Of a stretch of DNA of 64,000 bases, positions 25,092-36,540 are shown one piece after another. The stretch is from Hydra vulgaris (lineage: Eukaryota > Cnidaria > Hydrozoa > Anthoathecata > Hydridae). The translations under genes and the position numbers were made by a program. Within the stretch, counting starts at the first letter, position 1; every line of letters begins with the position of its first letter. The notes under the pieces are model-generated. The model saw nothing but the letters and a program-made list of their open reading frames with translations. It was not told the DNA's origin and ran no database searches. The stretch lies in contig NC_088931.1 in the NCBI RefSeq assembly GCF_038396675.1, forward strand, positions 61,422,501-61,486,500, written 5' to 3'.

Positions 25092-25751
25092 AACTATTAA
25101 AATAAACAGTTAAAAAATGAGTATATATAAATATAAAAAAAACCTATTTGTTGACAAAAAGCATATGAACAGTGCACGAACCATCAATCAAGTTTATTGC
25201 ACAGATAAGTTCTCTTTTTATAAATATTGGATTTTATAATAATGATACAGCAGTTATGACTTATATATAAATGTGCTTTGCTTCTTAAGGTATGATTTTA
25301 AGGTACTAAACTAAAAATAGAAATACAAACTTAAATAAATTTTAAAAATCACTAATATTATAGGTGATAAATAGAAAAACTAACCCACTGATAAATCCTC
25401 TAATTGAATTAACTAAAATATTAAAATTTAACTTAAAATGAGCAAACGATCTTAGAATTAGTAAAAAAATCATATAAATTATTCATACCTTCAAATAAAA
25501 TTAAAAATCTTTATTTGTAATTTCGTGAAAAACATCGATTAAAATGTAACATACTTTGGCAGCTTATTGTAATTATTATCTTCACATCTAAAGAGAAAAA
25601 ATACAAACTTATCAAAAAATACAAAAAAAAACAATCTTACCAACTTAGCAACTAATCAAACAAATTTTATTTTAGAACAACACATAGGTAACTTTATAAC
25701 TTCATCACAATAAGATAAACACAAACTATAAAACTGAGTAGAACCTTATTG
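25092..25751. other. Non-coding stretch upstream of the gypsy relic
   Basis: A+T-rich; no LTR, primer-binding site or gene could be supported. Confidence 0.4.
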
Positions 25752-25881
25752 TTCAGTTTTATCTTTTAAAGATTAACTAAAATTAAAATCTACAACTTGT
25801 GATAAGCTGTGCCGCTAAAACTAAAAATACAAACTAAAATATTGTTTTTCAATTTAAAACATTTTTACAAAAAAATGTGTT
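25752..25881 (+). repeat. 130-bp direct repeat, copy 1
   Basis: Almost identical to 26326-26455 at a constant offset of 574 bp; I count one mismatch (ACTTGTG versus ACATGTG). The 444 bp between the copies is unrelated, slightly more G+C-rich, and has no recognised gene. Confidence 0.95.
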
Positions 25882-26325
25882 TGTTTATGCGACACAATGG
25901 TCGCAAAAAGTGACCAACGGAGCCGTCCAGTTACGTAGACCTGGGAGATGTGAAAATAAAAACAGATTGTAGATGGTGTCATTGAATAAAAAATAAAAAT
26001 CATAAGAAAATATAAAATGTGTGGCAAGACTTTTGTGAAGTAGAAAAACGAAGAATATATGATAAGGGGGTATGGGAAGGAACAACTAACGCTCTAGTCA
26101 CTCTGAGTGTTGAACATATGCAACAAAGAACAAATATTTGATATACTGATTTTAGAGACTGTTGATGTCTACAGGTGTGATGGTGTAGTGCATTAGTATG
26201 TACCGTTTGGTCGTCTCGTATGGTCTCGTTATGTTTTCGTTCACTTTCAAATCGGGTCAATAGAAAGCTAAACACACTCACTCCTTGCGCTTATGGGCTA
26301 GCACATCAGAGCCAGACGTAAGACC

Positions 26326-26455
26326 TTCAGTTTTATCTTTTAAAGATTAACTAAAATTAAAATCTACAACATGTGATAAGCTGTGCCGCTAAAACTAAAA
26401 ATACAAACTAAAATATTGTTTTTCAATTTAAAACATTTTTACAAAAAAATGTGTT
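26326..26455 (+). repeat. 130-bp direct repeat, copy 2
   Basis: Partner of 25752-25881. It lacks TG...CA ends and no target duplication flanks the pair, so an LTR interpretation is weak. Confidence 0.95.
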
Positions 26456-26563
26456 GAGTTAAATAAAAAAAAAAGCAATTTTCAAAGAAGTTTTTAAAAG
26501 TAAATTTAACTTTATAAAATCTAACTTGATTATCACCACGAGACAATAACACTGTACTAAGTA

Positions 26564-27907
26564 AAACGTGTACACAAAATAAATGTGAAAGAATGAGCAC
26601 GTCATTTTTTTTCAGTTGTTGTTTTAAAAAAATTTTTATTGTTTTGTATTTTGTTTACAACGTGTTGTCGTTTTAAAAAAAGTATGTTAGATTTTGGATT
26701 TAACTTTTGTCATTTTAACTTTTTATACTGTAAAAGTATGTTAGTTTTAAAAATGACAAAAGAAGAAGACGCTAGAGAAAAAATTTTGCACAAATATTTA
26801 CAAAATCCAAATAGTAGCTACAATTCGATAGCAAAATCGTTGCAAATACATCCATACACCGTTAGTCGTGTTATTCAACGTTTTTCTCAAACAAAATTGA
26901 TCAAACGCAAATCTGGTGGTGGAAGAAAGGAAGGTTTTAAAGATATAAAACTAGTTAGAAAACTGGTTAACAAATTTAAGAATAACCCAAGCCTTTCACT
27001 AAAGGAACGCGCAAAAATATATGGATTTTCTCATAGTTTTGTTTCAAAAGTTAGATACAAACATGGTTTTTATTCTTTCAAAGCACAAAAGTGCCCACAC
27101 GTTCTGAAACTCAACAAAAAAGTGCAAGAACCCGTGGTAGAAAGTTGTGTGACAATTTTATTTCTAAAAATTTCTGTATTATTGAAGACGATGAAACTTA
27201 TATCAAGTACGATCATCAACAAATTCCTGGCTCTGTTTATTATATTGCCAAATATAAAGGAAAAGCAGATAAGAAATTTAAATACACAAAACATGACAAG
27301 TTTGCTTAAAAAGCTTTGATTTGGCAAGCTATTTGCAGTTGTGGCAAAAAATCAGCACCTTATATTTCTCAGTCCACACTTTCTGGTCAAATATATGTCA
27401 TATATATGTTAAAGAATGTTTACAAAAACGCCTTTTACCTCTCATTAAATCACACTATAACAGACCTGTGTTCTGGCCTGATTTAGCTTCAGTTCATTAT
27501 TGTAAACTAGCTATGGAATGGTATAAAAAGAATAAAGTAAAATTTGTGCCTAAAACAGAAAATCCTCCAAACTGCCCAGAATTGAGAGTTATTGAAAAGT
27601 ACTGGGCTATTATTAAAAGAAAAATAAAAAAAACAAAAAAGTTTTGCAGAAACATTAAAGATATCAAAATATCATTTAAAAAAGAATCATATAGTCTTGA
27701 TTTTTATTCTGTGCGCAAGCTTATGGGTACCACTAAAGCAAAAGCTCGAAATTTTATTAGATGCCCACAGGAAAAATTAATTTTTTTTTTAATGTTTGAT
27801 CTTCTTATATTATTGTGTTAAAATTATTACTTGGTTCGAAATAAAAATTGAGGAGTACTTTTTTTTAGTTGTTTTTCTACTTTCACATTTATTTCGTGTA
27901 CACGCTT
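26564..27907 (+). mobile_element. Tc1/mariner element with TIRs and TA target duplication (1344 bp)
   Basis: The left TIR (26564-26591, AAACGTGTACACAAAATAAA...) and the right TIR (27880-27907) match over 28 bp with two differences. Both are flanked by TA (26562-26563 and 27908-27909). The length is typical of a complete Tc1/mariner copy. The transposase inside is broken by frameshifts. The right tip continues directly into a 27-bp tandem array that reuses the tip sequence. Confidence 0.93.
26738..27821 (+). pseudogene. Tc1/mariner transposase, DD37E type, frameshifted
   Basis: The likely start is the ATG at 26738 or 26753. The N-terminal paired helix-turn-helix is visible (ILHKYLQNPNSSYNSIAKSL, HPYTVSRVIQRF, an AT-hook-like GGGRK, then SLKERAKIYGFSHSFVSKVR). 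After a frameshift at about 27115 the catalytic domain gives IIEDDETYIKYD (first Asp). After a stop/frameshift at about 27310 come IWQAICSCGKKSAP, FWPDLASVHY (second Asp) and PNCPELRVIEKYW (Glu). Counting residues between the second Asp and this Glu gives 37, the spacing of the DD37E group first described from mosquitoes. Only a few lesions separate it from an open frame, suggesting a fairly young copy. Confidence 0.9.
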
Positions 27908-28219
27908 TAATTAATTAGATTCGTGTACACGCTTTAATTAATTAGATTCATGTACACGCTTTAATTAATTAGATTCGTGTACACGCTTTAATTAATTAGA
28001 TTCGTGTACACGTTTTAATTAATTAGATTCGTGTACACGCTTTGATTAATTAGATTCGTGTACACGCTTTAATTAATTAGATTCGTGTACACGCTTTAAT
28101 TAATTAGATTCGTGTACACGCTTTAATTAATTAGATTCGTGTACACGCTTTAATTAATTAGATTCGTGTACACGCTTTAATTAATTAGATTCGTGTACAC
28201 GCTTTAATTAATTAGATTC
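27896..28219 (+). repeat. 12 x 27-bp satellite sharing the mariner tip
   Basis: Unit starts GTGTACACGCTTTAATTAAT and ends TAGATTC. Units begin at 27896, 27923, 27950, 27977, 28004, 28031, 28058, 28085, 28112, 28139, 28166 and 28193, with only three single-base variants. The first 12 bases of the first unit are the outer end of the mariner right TIR. The last unit ends at GATTCGTATAAAAC. Confidence 0.97.
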
Positions 28220-29277
28220 GTATAAAACATGATTGAATAGCTAACATAAAGTTATTTAATAAAAAAAATAAGAAAACAACTTACTTATATTTAAAATAAG
28301 GTCATTCTCAGTTTCAATAAAAATTTAACAGCCTGTTAAGATTACAATATATCACCTAACAAAACAGAATATATTTCTTTAACTTAAACATTAAAAAATT
28401 AAACTTTAGTAACTTTAAAAATAGATAAAAAGAAATACAAATTATTGTTTATATAAAATATATTCAATAGTTATATTGTTTAAGATATTGATAATAGAGA
28501 GATTCAAAAATATTTTAGAGATTTATTAAGGTGAAATAAGAAATACAGAAAACCTTTCCGCGCGCACATCTACAGCGCCTCATGCATTATCAGTTAATAA
28601 AATCCCAATTGGCTCTTCCAATATTTTACAGTGTTATACGGAGTTATACGGATTCCAGTGTTTTAAGGAGTTTAACTCTATTTTAGTGGTTTTATAAGTT
28701 TTGTCATTGTTGTGCATTCGGTTTAGAGTGTTTAACGGGGGTTTGGTAAAATAGCTATAAATCTCCAAAATTTATTGTTACCTTGATAATGAGTGTTTAT
28801 AACTTTTTCTAATTTAATATCAAATAATGTTAATGAAATGTATTATTTTAAAGATAAATTTACCATTTTCAATTATGCATTTCAATTAACATTTTTAATT
28901 AATTATTATTAAAAAAATTCTTTTTTACACTCTCTTACTATTTTTAAATTAGTTAATGCCAGCGCGTGATAATTTCAAATCATCTGCTTGCTTTTTTTAA
29001 TAAATTTTAGTTATTTAAAGTGCAAAACAAAACAACATTATAGTTCTATAGATTTTATATTCTATATATTTACATGTTACATACTCATTTTCCTTGCACG
29101 AACCCAACTTAGTTGTAAAAAAATTTAAATTTAAAACTAAAATAACATAAGTACATCATGACATATATGCGCAAAAAATTTCTCTCGATGTTTTGATGTT
29201 TTTAGAAATTTTAAGCTTTTTTAAAAATTCTCTCCCTTGACATAAAAATGTAGAATAACGGACTTACCATGGACCAT
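28220..29277. other. Non-coding stretch
   Basis: No gene supported. 29147-29233 (catcatgacata..., tttttagaaattttaa) is a diverged direct repeat of 29936-30018, the two copies flanking the palindromic cluster between them. Confidence 0.4.
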
Positions 29278-29335
29278 GTACGTACTTTATGGACGACCTC
29301 TTAATAACTTAAGAGGTCGTCCATAAAGTACGTAC
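29278..29335. repeat. Perfect 27-bp-arm palindrome, 4-base loop
   Basis: GTACGTACTTTATGGACGAC plus CTCTTAA pairs exactly with 29309-29335 around TAAC. The arm is the same terminal sequence as the MITE at 29660-29922, so this is a minimal pair of element tips joined head to head. Confidence 0.93.
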
Positions 29336-29576
29336 GCTTTTTACGTATACTGGTCATGATAAATCTATTCCACTAGAGCCATTTTAATAATTTCGATTTA
29401 TTTCAATAAATTTTAAAAAAGAGCAAAATATAAAAATCTTTGTTTTGAGTTAGCGATTTACGTTTAATACTTTATAACTTCTATAAAATAAAGAACAAAA
29501 TTAAAAAAAACGGAGAGGGACCTTATTACTTTTTCTTTAATAAGATTTTTTGCTTGTAAAATCCTTTTTCTGTAAG

Positions 29577-29649
29577 AAAGAAAGTTGTCTCTTTAATGCG
29601 TATTAAACGCGCAATAACTTAAGAAAGTTGTCTCTTTAATGCGTATTAA
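29577..29649. repeat. Direct repeat of a 29-bp segment
   Basis: AAGAAAGTTGTCTCTTTAAT followed by GCGTATTAA occurs at about 29577 and 29621, separated by a short 'aataactt' spacer. Confidence 0.85.
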
Positions 29650-29659
29650 CTCTAATAAC

Positions 29660-29922
29660 TTAAGAGGTCGTCCATAAAGTACGTACGTTTTTTTTCGGGA
29701 CTCCCCCCCCCCCCCCGCATTTTGAAATACGCATTTTTGAGTACCCACCACCTCCCTATAAGTACCTATGCTTTTAACCTATTTATCTAACAATTTATGA
29801 TATTTTTTTTAATTTAGTGTCTCCTTTATTTAACAATTGACCCACTGCCCTCTTATCTCAAATACGCTATTTGAAGACCCACTCTTCCCCTCCGAGCGTA
29901 CGTACTTTATGGACGATCCCTA
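29660..29922. mobile_element. MITE with GTCCATAAAGTACGTACG termini
   Basis: The left end TTAAGAGGTCGTCCATAAAG and the right end, whose complement starts TTAGGGATCGTCCATAAAG, are inverted repeats of about 27 bp. The interior has a 14-base C run at about 29707-29720 and no ORF. Flanking TTAA/TTAG could reflect a TTAA-type target, but the sites are imperfect and the superfamily is undecided. Confidence 0.8.
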
Positions 29923-30061
29923 AGCACATTAACAACATATCTCCATCATGACATAAGCTCAAAAAATTTCCAACGGTGTGTTTTTAATGTTTTTAGAAAT
30001 TTTAAAAAGCTTTTTAAAATAATTTATTTTAATTGATTTTTAAAATAATTTAAATAATTTT

Positions 30062-32930
30062 GATTCGAAATACTTCGAAATAGAAACTTTTAAAACTGAA
30101 CTCGAAACTCTAAAAAATAATTTTACTGCAATACACATAAATATAAGAAGTATAAATAAAAATTTTGATAAACTAAAACACTTTTTAATAGATTGCAACT
30201 ACTTATTCAGTATGATTTGCATAACTGAAACGCGGTGTTCTGATGAATTATTTCAAACGAACACAAATTTTCAAATTCCAAATTATAAACTATTATCTTT
30301 TGAAAGAAAAACAATCAAAAGGGGAGGAGGAATCGCAACGCATATCCGAGATAATCAAGTGTTTAAAGTAAGACCAGACCTCTCCATCTCAGACACTGAT
30401 AGCGAAGTCTTTACTATTGAGATAACGGGTAATAAATCAAAAAATATTATAATTTCCACTTGCTATAGACCTCCAGAAGGTGATATAACTAAATTTTCAA
30501 ATTTTTTAAATGAAATTTTTCTTAAAATAAATGACAAGGGAAAAAATATTTTTTTTATAGGAGATTTAAATATTAACAGTCTAAACTACAAAGAAAACGC
30601 GGTTACTAAACTCTTTTTTGATAATCTGTTTCAATTATGTATCCTTCCAATCATTAACAAACCTACTCGGATAACCCCAACCTCCGTCTCTGCAATAGAC
30701 AATATATTAACAAATACATTTCTCGAAACTTCCTTAAAAACAGGAATTATCAAAACCGATTTATCAGACCATTTTCCTATTTATTTTTCATTATCTCAAG
30801 ATTTAAGAACCTATAACAATCCTAAAACTAAAGTATATAAAAGAAAAATCAATCAGTTCTCTATTAAAAATTTTAAAGACTCGCTATCGGTAGTAAATTG
30901 GGATGAAGTGTATCAAGAATGTAACCTTGGACACACAAATTCCGCATACAATTTATTTATAAATATTTTTCTAGATCACTACAATAAACATTTTCCTGTT
31001 GAAGAGAAAGAAATAAAGCTAAAGTATCTAAACTGCCCATGGATAACTAAGTGGATTAGAAAATCATCAAAAACAAAGCAAAAACTCTATATCAAGTATT
31101 TAAAAAACAGAAACGAAACTAACTTAACTACATACAAGGAATACAAAAATCTATTTGAAAAAATTAGAAAAAATTCAAAAAAAGTATATTATTCAAAACA
31201 ACTACAAAAAAGCAAAAGTGATATTAAAAAAACCTGGAACATATTGAAAGAAATAATAGGTAAAAACTATACTAAATCAAATAATTTACCCGATAAAATT
31301 ATCGTTAACGAAACTGAATATATCGACAAAACTTCTATCGCTGAAAACTTCAATAGCTTTTTTGCAAACATAGGCCCTAATATGGCTTCAAAAATTCAAT
31401 GCCCTGATATCTCCTTCGAAACCTATATCACAAACCAACATTTCTGTTTAAATATTTTCTCTGAACTAAACCATGAAGAATTAGAAATTGCAAAAAACTC
31501 TCTTAAGACGAATAAGGCCCCTGGGATAGACGACATTTGTAGCTATATAGTTGTAAATGTGTTTCCGGAGATAAAACAACCAATCTATGAAATTTTTAAA
31601 TCTTCAATTATTACAGGATCCGTACCGAATAAATTAAAAATAGCTAAGGTAATACCAGTATTAAAAACCGGTGATGCATTTACACTAAATAACTACAGAC
31701 CTATCTCAGTGCTACCTGTATTTTCAAAACTTTTAGAGAGAGTAATATACAATAAACTGTATAAATATCTAACAAATAACAAAATCCTAAATGAAAAACA
31801 GTTTGGCTTCCAAAAGCAACATTCAACCGAACACACAATTCTTGATCTTATAAATAATATAAATGACTCCTTTGAAAAAAAAAATACGTCCTTGGAGTCT
31901 TTGTTGATTTATCTAAGGCATTTGACACGGTAGATCACGCTATCTTAATTAGGAAAATGGAAAAATATGGGATAAAAGGTGTTGCACTAAACTGGTTCAA
32001 ATATTTTTTACTAGGCAGAAAACAATGCGTTATTGCTCATGGAAAAAAATTTTCAAAATTACTCAAAATAAAATGCGGTGTCCCCCAAGGTTCCATTCTT
32101 GCACCTCTTTTGTTTTTAATATACATAAACGATCTTCCTAAAGCCTCAAGTAAATTAGATTTCATAATGTTCGCGGACGACACCAATTTATTTTATGCAT
32201 CCTCATCAATTACAGAACTTTATGAAACTACAAATACTGAACTTGAAAAAATAAACAGTTGGTTAAAATCTAACAAATTATCGTTAAACACAGAAAAAAC
32301 CAAATACATTATTTTTCATTCTAACCTTAAAAGATACCACCCGATTTACCTTCGCTAAATATAGATACTAAAGAAATAGAGAGAACCCAAGCAACTAAAT
32401 TTCTTGGGATACTTATTGATGAGAACATCTCATGGAAATCACATATAGATATATTAAATATCAAAATATCAAAAAACATTGGTATCCTCTACAAAGCTAG
32501 TTCTATTCTGTCTCCTGATAATTTAAAGTTTCTATACTTCTCGTTTATACAAAGCTACTATATACACGCTAATGTTGCATGGGCGAGCGCTCATAGATCC
32601 AAACTAACTACACTATATCGAAATAGATCCAAACTAACTACACTCATACACTCATAGATCCAAACTAACTACACTATATCGAAAGCAAAAACATGCTGCA
32701 AGAATAGTTTTTAATAAGGATAGACTTTCGCATGCTGAGCCACTTTTAAAAAATTTGAAAGCATTAAATATACATCAAATCAATATATTCCAAAATTTGT
32801 TATTTATGCTCAAATATAAACTTGGACTTGTTCCTTCTTACTTTTCAAAGAATTTTTTCCAAAATAGCAAAAATAGATACGATACCAGAGGAACAGGAAA
32901 CTTCAACGTACCTTTAAAATAAACAAATCT
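30062..32930 (+). pseudogene. LINE endonuclease/reverse transcriptase (copy B)
   Basis: The frame is open before the first methionine (30212): FTAIHINIRSINKNFDKLKH is the start of the apurinic-type endonuclease. Then come CITETRC (catalytic Glu region), GGGIATHI, CYRPPEG, FIGDLNINS, SAIDNILTN and SDHFPIYFS. The linker CPWITKWIRKSSKTKQ leads to RT blocks NKAPGIDDI, NNYRPISVLPVFSK and KQFGFQKQHST. A frameshift in an A run at about 31885 moves DLSKAFDTVDH into another frame. This continues as CGVPQGSILAPLLFLIYIND and MFADDTNLF until 32358, after which LGILIDENISWKSHI lies in yet another frame. There are two main lesions plus a small duplication at 32591-32689. Confidence 0.92.
32591..32689 (+). 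repeat. Local triplication inside LINE copy B
   Basis: AGATCCAAACTAACTACACT occurs at 32595, 32625 and 32655, duplicating codons of the RT C-terminal region. Confidence 0.9.
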
Positions 32931-33350
32931 CTCTCACTTTTCCATTTCGTACCGTGGTTCTTATCTATATAATAAATTAATATCAAAAAATACTCAACTG
33001 GAGAAATCGAATAACTTAAATACTCTGAAAACGTTTTTAAAAGATCTCATTTTAAACACTAACAACTTTATGAACTTTTATTAACCCAAAAACATTTAAA
33101 ACTATGTATAAAACTAACTTTGTTCCGAAACTAATCTAAACTCTAATAACTCAAAAAACTCTAAATAACCCAAAAAACTCTAAATAACTCAAAAACAACA
33201 GCAATAACAAAAACACAAAAGCAAATAATAGGCTTATTTATCAACACTCGAACGACTATATATTACCTATTTAGCAATTTACCTATTTAGCAAATCGTGT
33301 ACCTACTTATATTAATGTGTATTGAAATAAAATCAAAAAATTAAAAACTT

Positions 33351-33865
33351 CTTTTTGTCTGCATTCTTTGTTTTTTTGCATTTTGGATTTTTATTCTCAT
33401 TCTGCCGAAAACCGATAACATTTTTTTTTTTTATTTAAAAAAAAATAAAATAAAATAAACTTATTTTAAAAAAAGCATCCAAAAATATTAGTAACGCATA
33501 GCGGTTTCTTGATGACAAGACCGTCGGTCTTCTGCAAGTTTTCCGCGTTCTTTGAAGTAATTTCTAATACTTTACAGTTTTACTTTATATATTTTTTTGT
33601 ATAACGTAACTTTGTAATTTTTTTTTTTTTTAATTTTATTTACTCTGTAAAGATTCTATTATATTTTACGAATTTGTAAGGATTAAAGAACAAAAAAAAT
33701 TTGAATAAAAAAAAAAAAAAAATTCTTCTTTTCATTTGTATGTCTTTATAAAATGTAATCTTAATAGAATGTAATCTTTATATATATTATGCATATAATA
33801 TCCTTAGGCCTTTCAAAATGTTTTACTTTTTATTCTAGAAAATTACAAAAGAAAAAACTTAAGTG
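33351..33865. other. Non-coding stretch with T and A runs
   Basis: Homopolymer runs near 33420 and 33705; no gene. Confidence 0.4.
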
Positions 33866-33867
33866 TA

Positions 33868-33925
33868 TAAGCGAAAGGATTTGAACCCACACGAAGCACT
33901 TCAACCACTTTGGTATGCTTTATCA
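33868..33925 (-). repeat. tRNA-like sequence 1
   Basis: On the minus strand CCAAAGTGGTTGAAGTGC is followed by GGGTTCAAATCC, a good B-box. The anticodon region is missing and no acceptor stem forms. It is followed (plus strand) by a segment with 'ttgccgcaatg' at about 34008 that is shared with the second copy, so it is part of a repeat rather than a tRNA gene. Confidence 0.55.
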
Positions 33926-34461
33926 TCTTTTAAAACTGTTTAATAAACCAAAAACTTATTAAACTTTGTAAAACGGCATATAAATGCTATAAATCACATT
34001 TAAGGAGATATTGCCGCAATGAAATTTTTAAGTAAAGGTAAATCTGTAAAATTTGATATAACTTACATAAATTAATGTTTACAGGTTAGATATTTGCACA
34101 GACTTTTGTTCACATAGATAAAATACAAATACAAACGATAAAATACAAATCATTACGGATTGTGGTTTTAAAAAAATGTCAAATAGCTTAGTAAAATATA
34201 CTTTTATTTTCATATTTATTAACAAATTACTATTTTCAATATTTTTCAATTGTATGACTATATTGAACAAACACGTCATCTGATTAATTTAAAATAATTA
34301 AATATAAAATTAAAATTTTCAATTATTTTTTTAAGTTTTACTATTTAAAATGCAAAACAAAACAACTTTATTTTTTTTTTAAAACAAACTTCTTTCTTCA
34401 AAAAATTTTTGTTTTTTGTTTTAAAAAAAATTAAATTAAAAAAAAAAAAAAAAAAGGAATA

Positions 34462-34540
34462 CTAGTGTCTAGGAATCGATCTAAGGACTCCGCACTGGAT
34501 CCGCGGCGCGATAACCACTCAGCTACGCAGGCATAATGAC
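34462..34540 (-). repeat. tRNA-like sequence 2
   Basis: On the minus strand GCCTGCGTAGCTGAGTGGTT starts an A-box-like region and AGATCGATTCCTAG a B-box-like one; a T run follows. The ends do not pair as an acceptor stem. The plus-strand neighbour at about 34618 shares 'ttgccgcaatg' and following bases with the first copy. Confidence 0.55.
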
Positions 34541-34664
34541 TATTGGTAGTTTTAAAAGTATATATATGACTTCATTAAGGGAAATAAGTGCTACAGAATA
34601 ATGATCTTAAGATGATGTTGCCGCAATGCAATTTTCAAATGAAAGTAAAACTTTAAAACTTGAT

Positions 34665-34945
34665 ATATGAAGAGTCCAGGTGAAAAAACGGCAGTCACAT
34701 TTAAAAAGTTTTGAGAAAGCATATATTAATCATTTATAAAAGTTTTTAATTAGAAAATATAAATAAGTTGTAAATTAGAAAAAATTATTTCTTGATTAAT
34801 TTATCTGAAGATTACATTTTTAATAAAACATTTATAACTTTTATTAAAAAAATTTTTTTTCCTAACTTTATACAAAAACTTTTATAAATGATTCATAAAT
34901 ACTTTCTCAAAACGAAAAGGGTTTTTTCCCCTGGACTCTTCATAT
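34665..34945. mobile_element. 281-bp MITE
   Basis: Terminal inverted repeats ATATGAAGAGTCCAGG and CCTGGACTCTTCATAT, with further pairing inside (for example 'cttttataaatgatt'). No ORF. TA/ATAT at both edges would suit a TA-target element. Confidence 0.85.
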
Positions 34946-36540
34946 GTTTTAGTATGTTTTTAACAAATAATTTGAAATAAGTTAGATATTTGCGTAAGTC
35001 AGCTATCTGCATGACTTTTCTTATTAAAAAAAGCGCTGCTACTTTTCCTTGCTATTACCTCGGTTGCAATGGCTGCCAAGAGTATCGTATTAAACACGCT
35101 CGAATGAGCATTGACATGCTCCCTATTATATTATAATTATATTATAATATGATGATAAAAAAAATTGTAGAATAAGATACGTATGAAGTAAATGTTTTAC
35201 TTTATTTGAACTTTTGTTAAGAAAAAGTTTTTATTTTTAAATTTGCAAATATTTCATCCTATTACCATCGTATTAGTAATCAATATTTTCATTTTGTTTG
35301 GCTTTTTTTATTCATCCGGCCTTTTGACTTAGAACCGATTTTAAAAAAGTCTAATTTTGAGTTAACAAGTAATGTATTAGTTTCATCTAATGCGCGATAT
35401 TTGCATAGGTGACGGTATTGGCATTTTTATTCGCATTGACTTTAATTAATGTAATGATCGCAACGTAGCAAAACTGATTGTGAGTCGTTACGCGTTGAAA
35501 CAACGAGCGAATTTATTAAAAACATCGTGATCAGCGCTATTTTATAAACAACCAGCTGGAAGTTAAAAAATATTTAAAACTTATTTGCACACATTCATAA
35601 CCAAATAAGTGTCGCGGAAGCGTGTTCACAAAGTTAGGGGATGAACATCGACTTGTTTAGTCATGCAAAACGTTTTTATTCACATTCTTCTCAAACATAA
35701 ACTTATCCTTACTAAATTGAAAAAATGGTAAAAAATTAAAAATAAAATAGAACATTAAAAACTATCAGTAACAATTGGAATATTAGTAAAGTTTTTAAAA
35801 AGATGTAATATTAACAAATAAAATAAGAAATTGAAAAATATGTTTTAAAAAATGAATACTTAAGTGACAATATTTAAGAATGTGTATATATAATAAAAAA
35901 AAAGAGAGAATAAATGCGGACCATCATTTTTTTCCTCCCAACTTTGACTTCATCTGAATTTGCATTGAAAAAATGTTTTTGTTTTTAAATTAGTAAATAC
36001 GGCCATTTCATAGATCATTTATGTTACACACAAGTTGATCGATTCGTGTACTTGTTCAGTCGTACAATTTTATTTTATATTTAGCGAATAAAGTTGTCAA
36101 GAAGTATTTACGTCTTCTTATCTAATTACCTACATCTGCATGCAAAATACAAGTGTAAGAATTACATTTATTAAAAAAGTAGTTATTTAATCAAAATTTA
36201 TTCCCAGACAGATTAACATATTTATAATCTATTTTTGTTAAATTGTTATTAATTTTCATTTAAAATTTATTTATTATTTAATTTATATTGTACGTAAAGT
36301 ACTTTTTATAATTAAAACATCTAACAGATAAAAAATAATAAAATCCAATATCTGTTCTTTACTACCATATAAGTCTACCATATAAGCCAAAAATAAATAA
36401 GTGACCTTAAATTTAAAAACGGGTTAGATTTAAAGTTTTGAATATGGTTAAGATTTAAAAAAATTTTTAAGATTAAATCTGATTGGCCTATAGAATTCAA
36501 ACTTCATTTGAATTTTTGAAAGAGTCGGATTTAAAAACAA
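34946..36540. other. Non-coding stretch 3' of the stress-protein gene
   Basis: No gene recognised. The part nearest 36541 is the 3' UTR of the minus-strand gene; an AATAAA (minus strand) is seen near 36270. Confidence 0.4.

Larger units (their letters stand above)
30044..33350 (+). mobile_element. LINE copy B (CR1/Jockey-like), endonuclease plus RT, longest copy
   Basis: Runs from the start of the endonuclease to a 3' region with AATAAA-like signals near 33326. It lacks a visible ORF1, so it is 5'-truncated or the 5' part is too decayed. It supplies the reference for the smaller fragments of the same type in this window. No target-site duplication was located. Confidence 0.85.

Noticed and set aside
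25752..26455. Miniature LTR element (TRIM)
   Set aside because: The direct repeats lack TG...CA ends, no flanking target duplication, no primer-binding or polypurine site seen.
27896..28219. CRISPR-like array
   Set aside because: Units are contiguous 27-bp tandem repeats without variable spacers, in eukaryotic DNA.
34462..34540. Functional tRNA gene on the minus strand
   Set aside because: Ends do not pair as an acceptor stem, and the region is part of a two-copy repeat.
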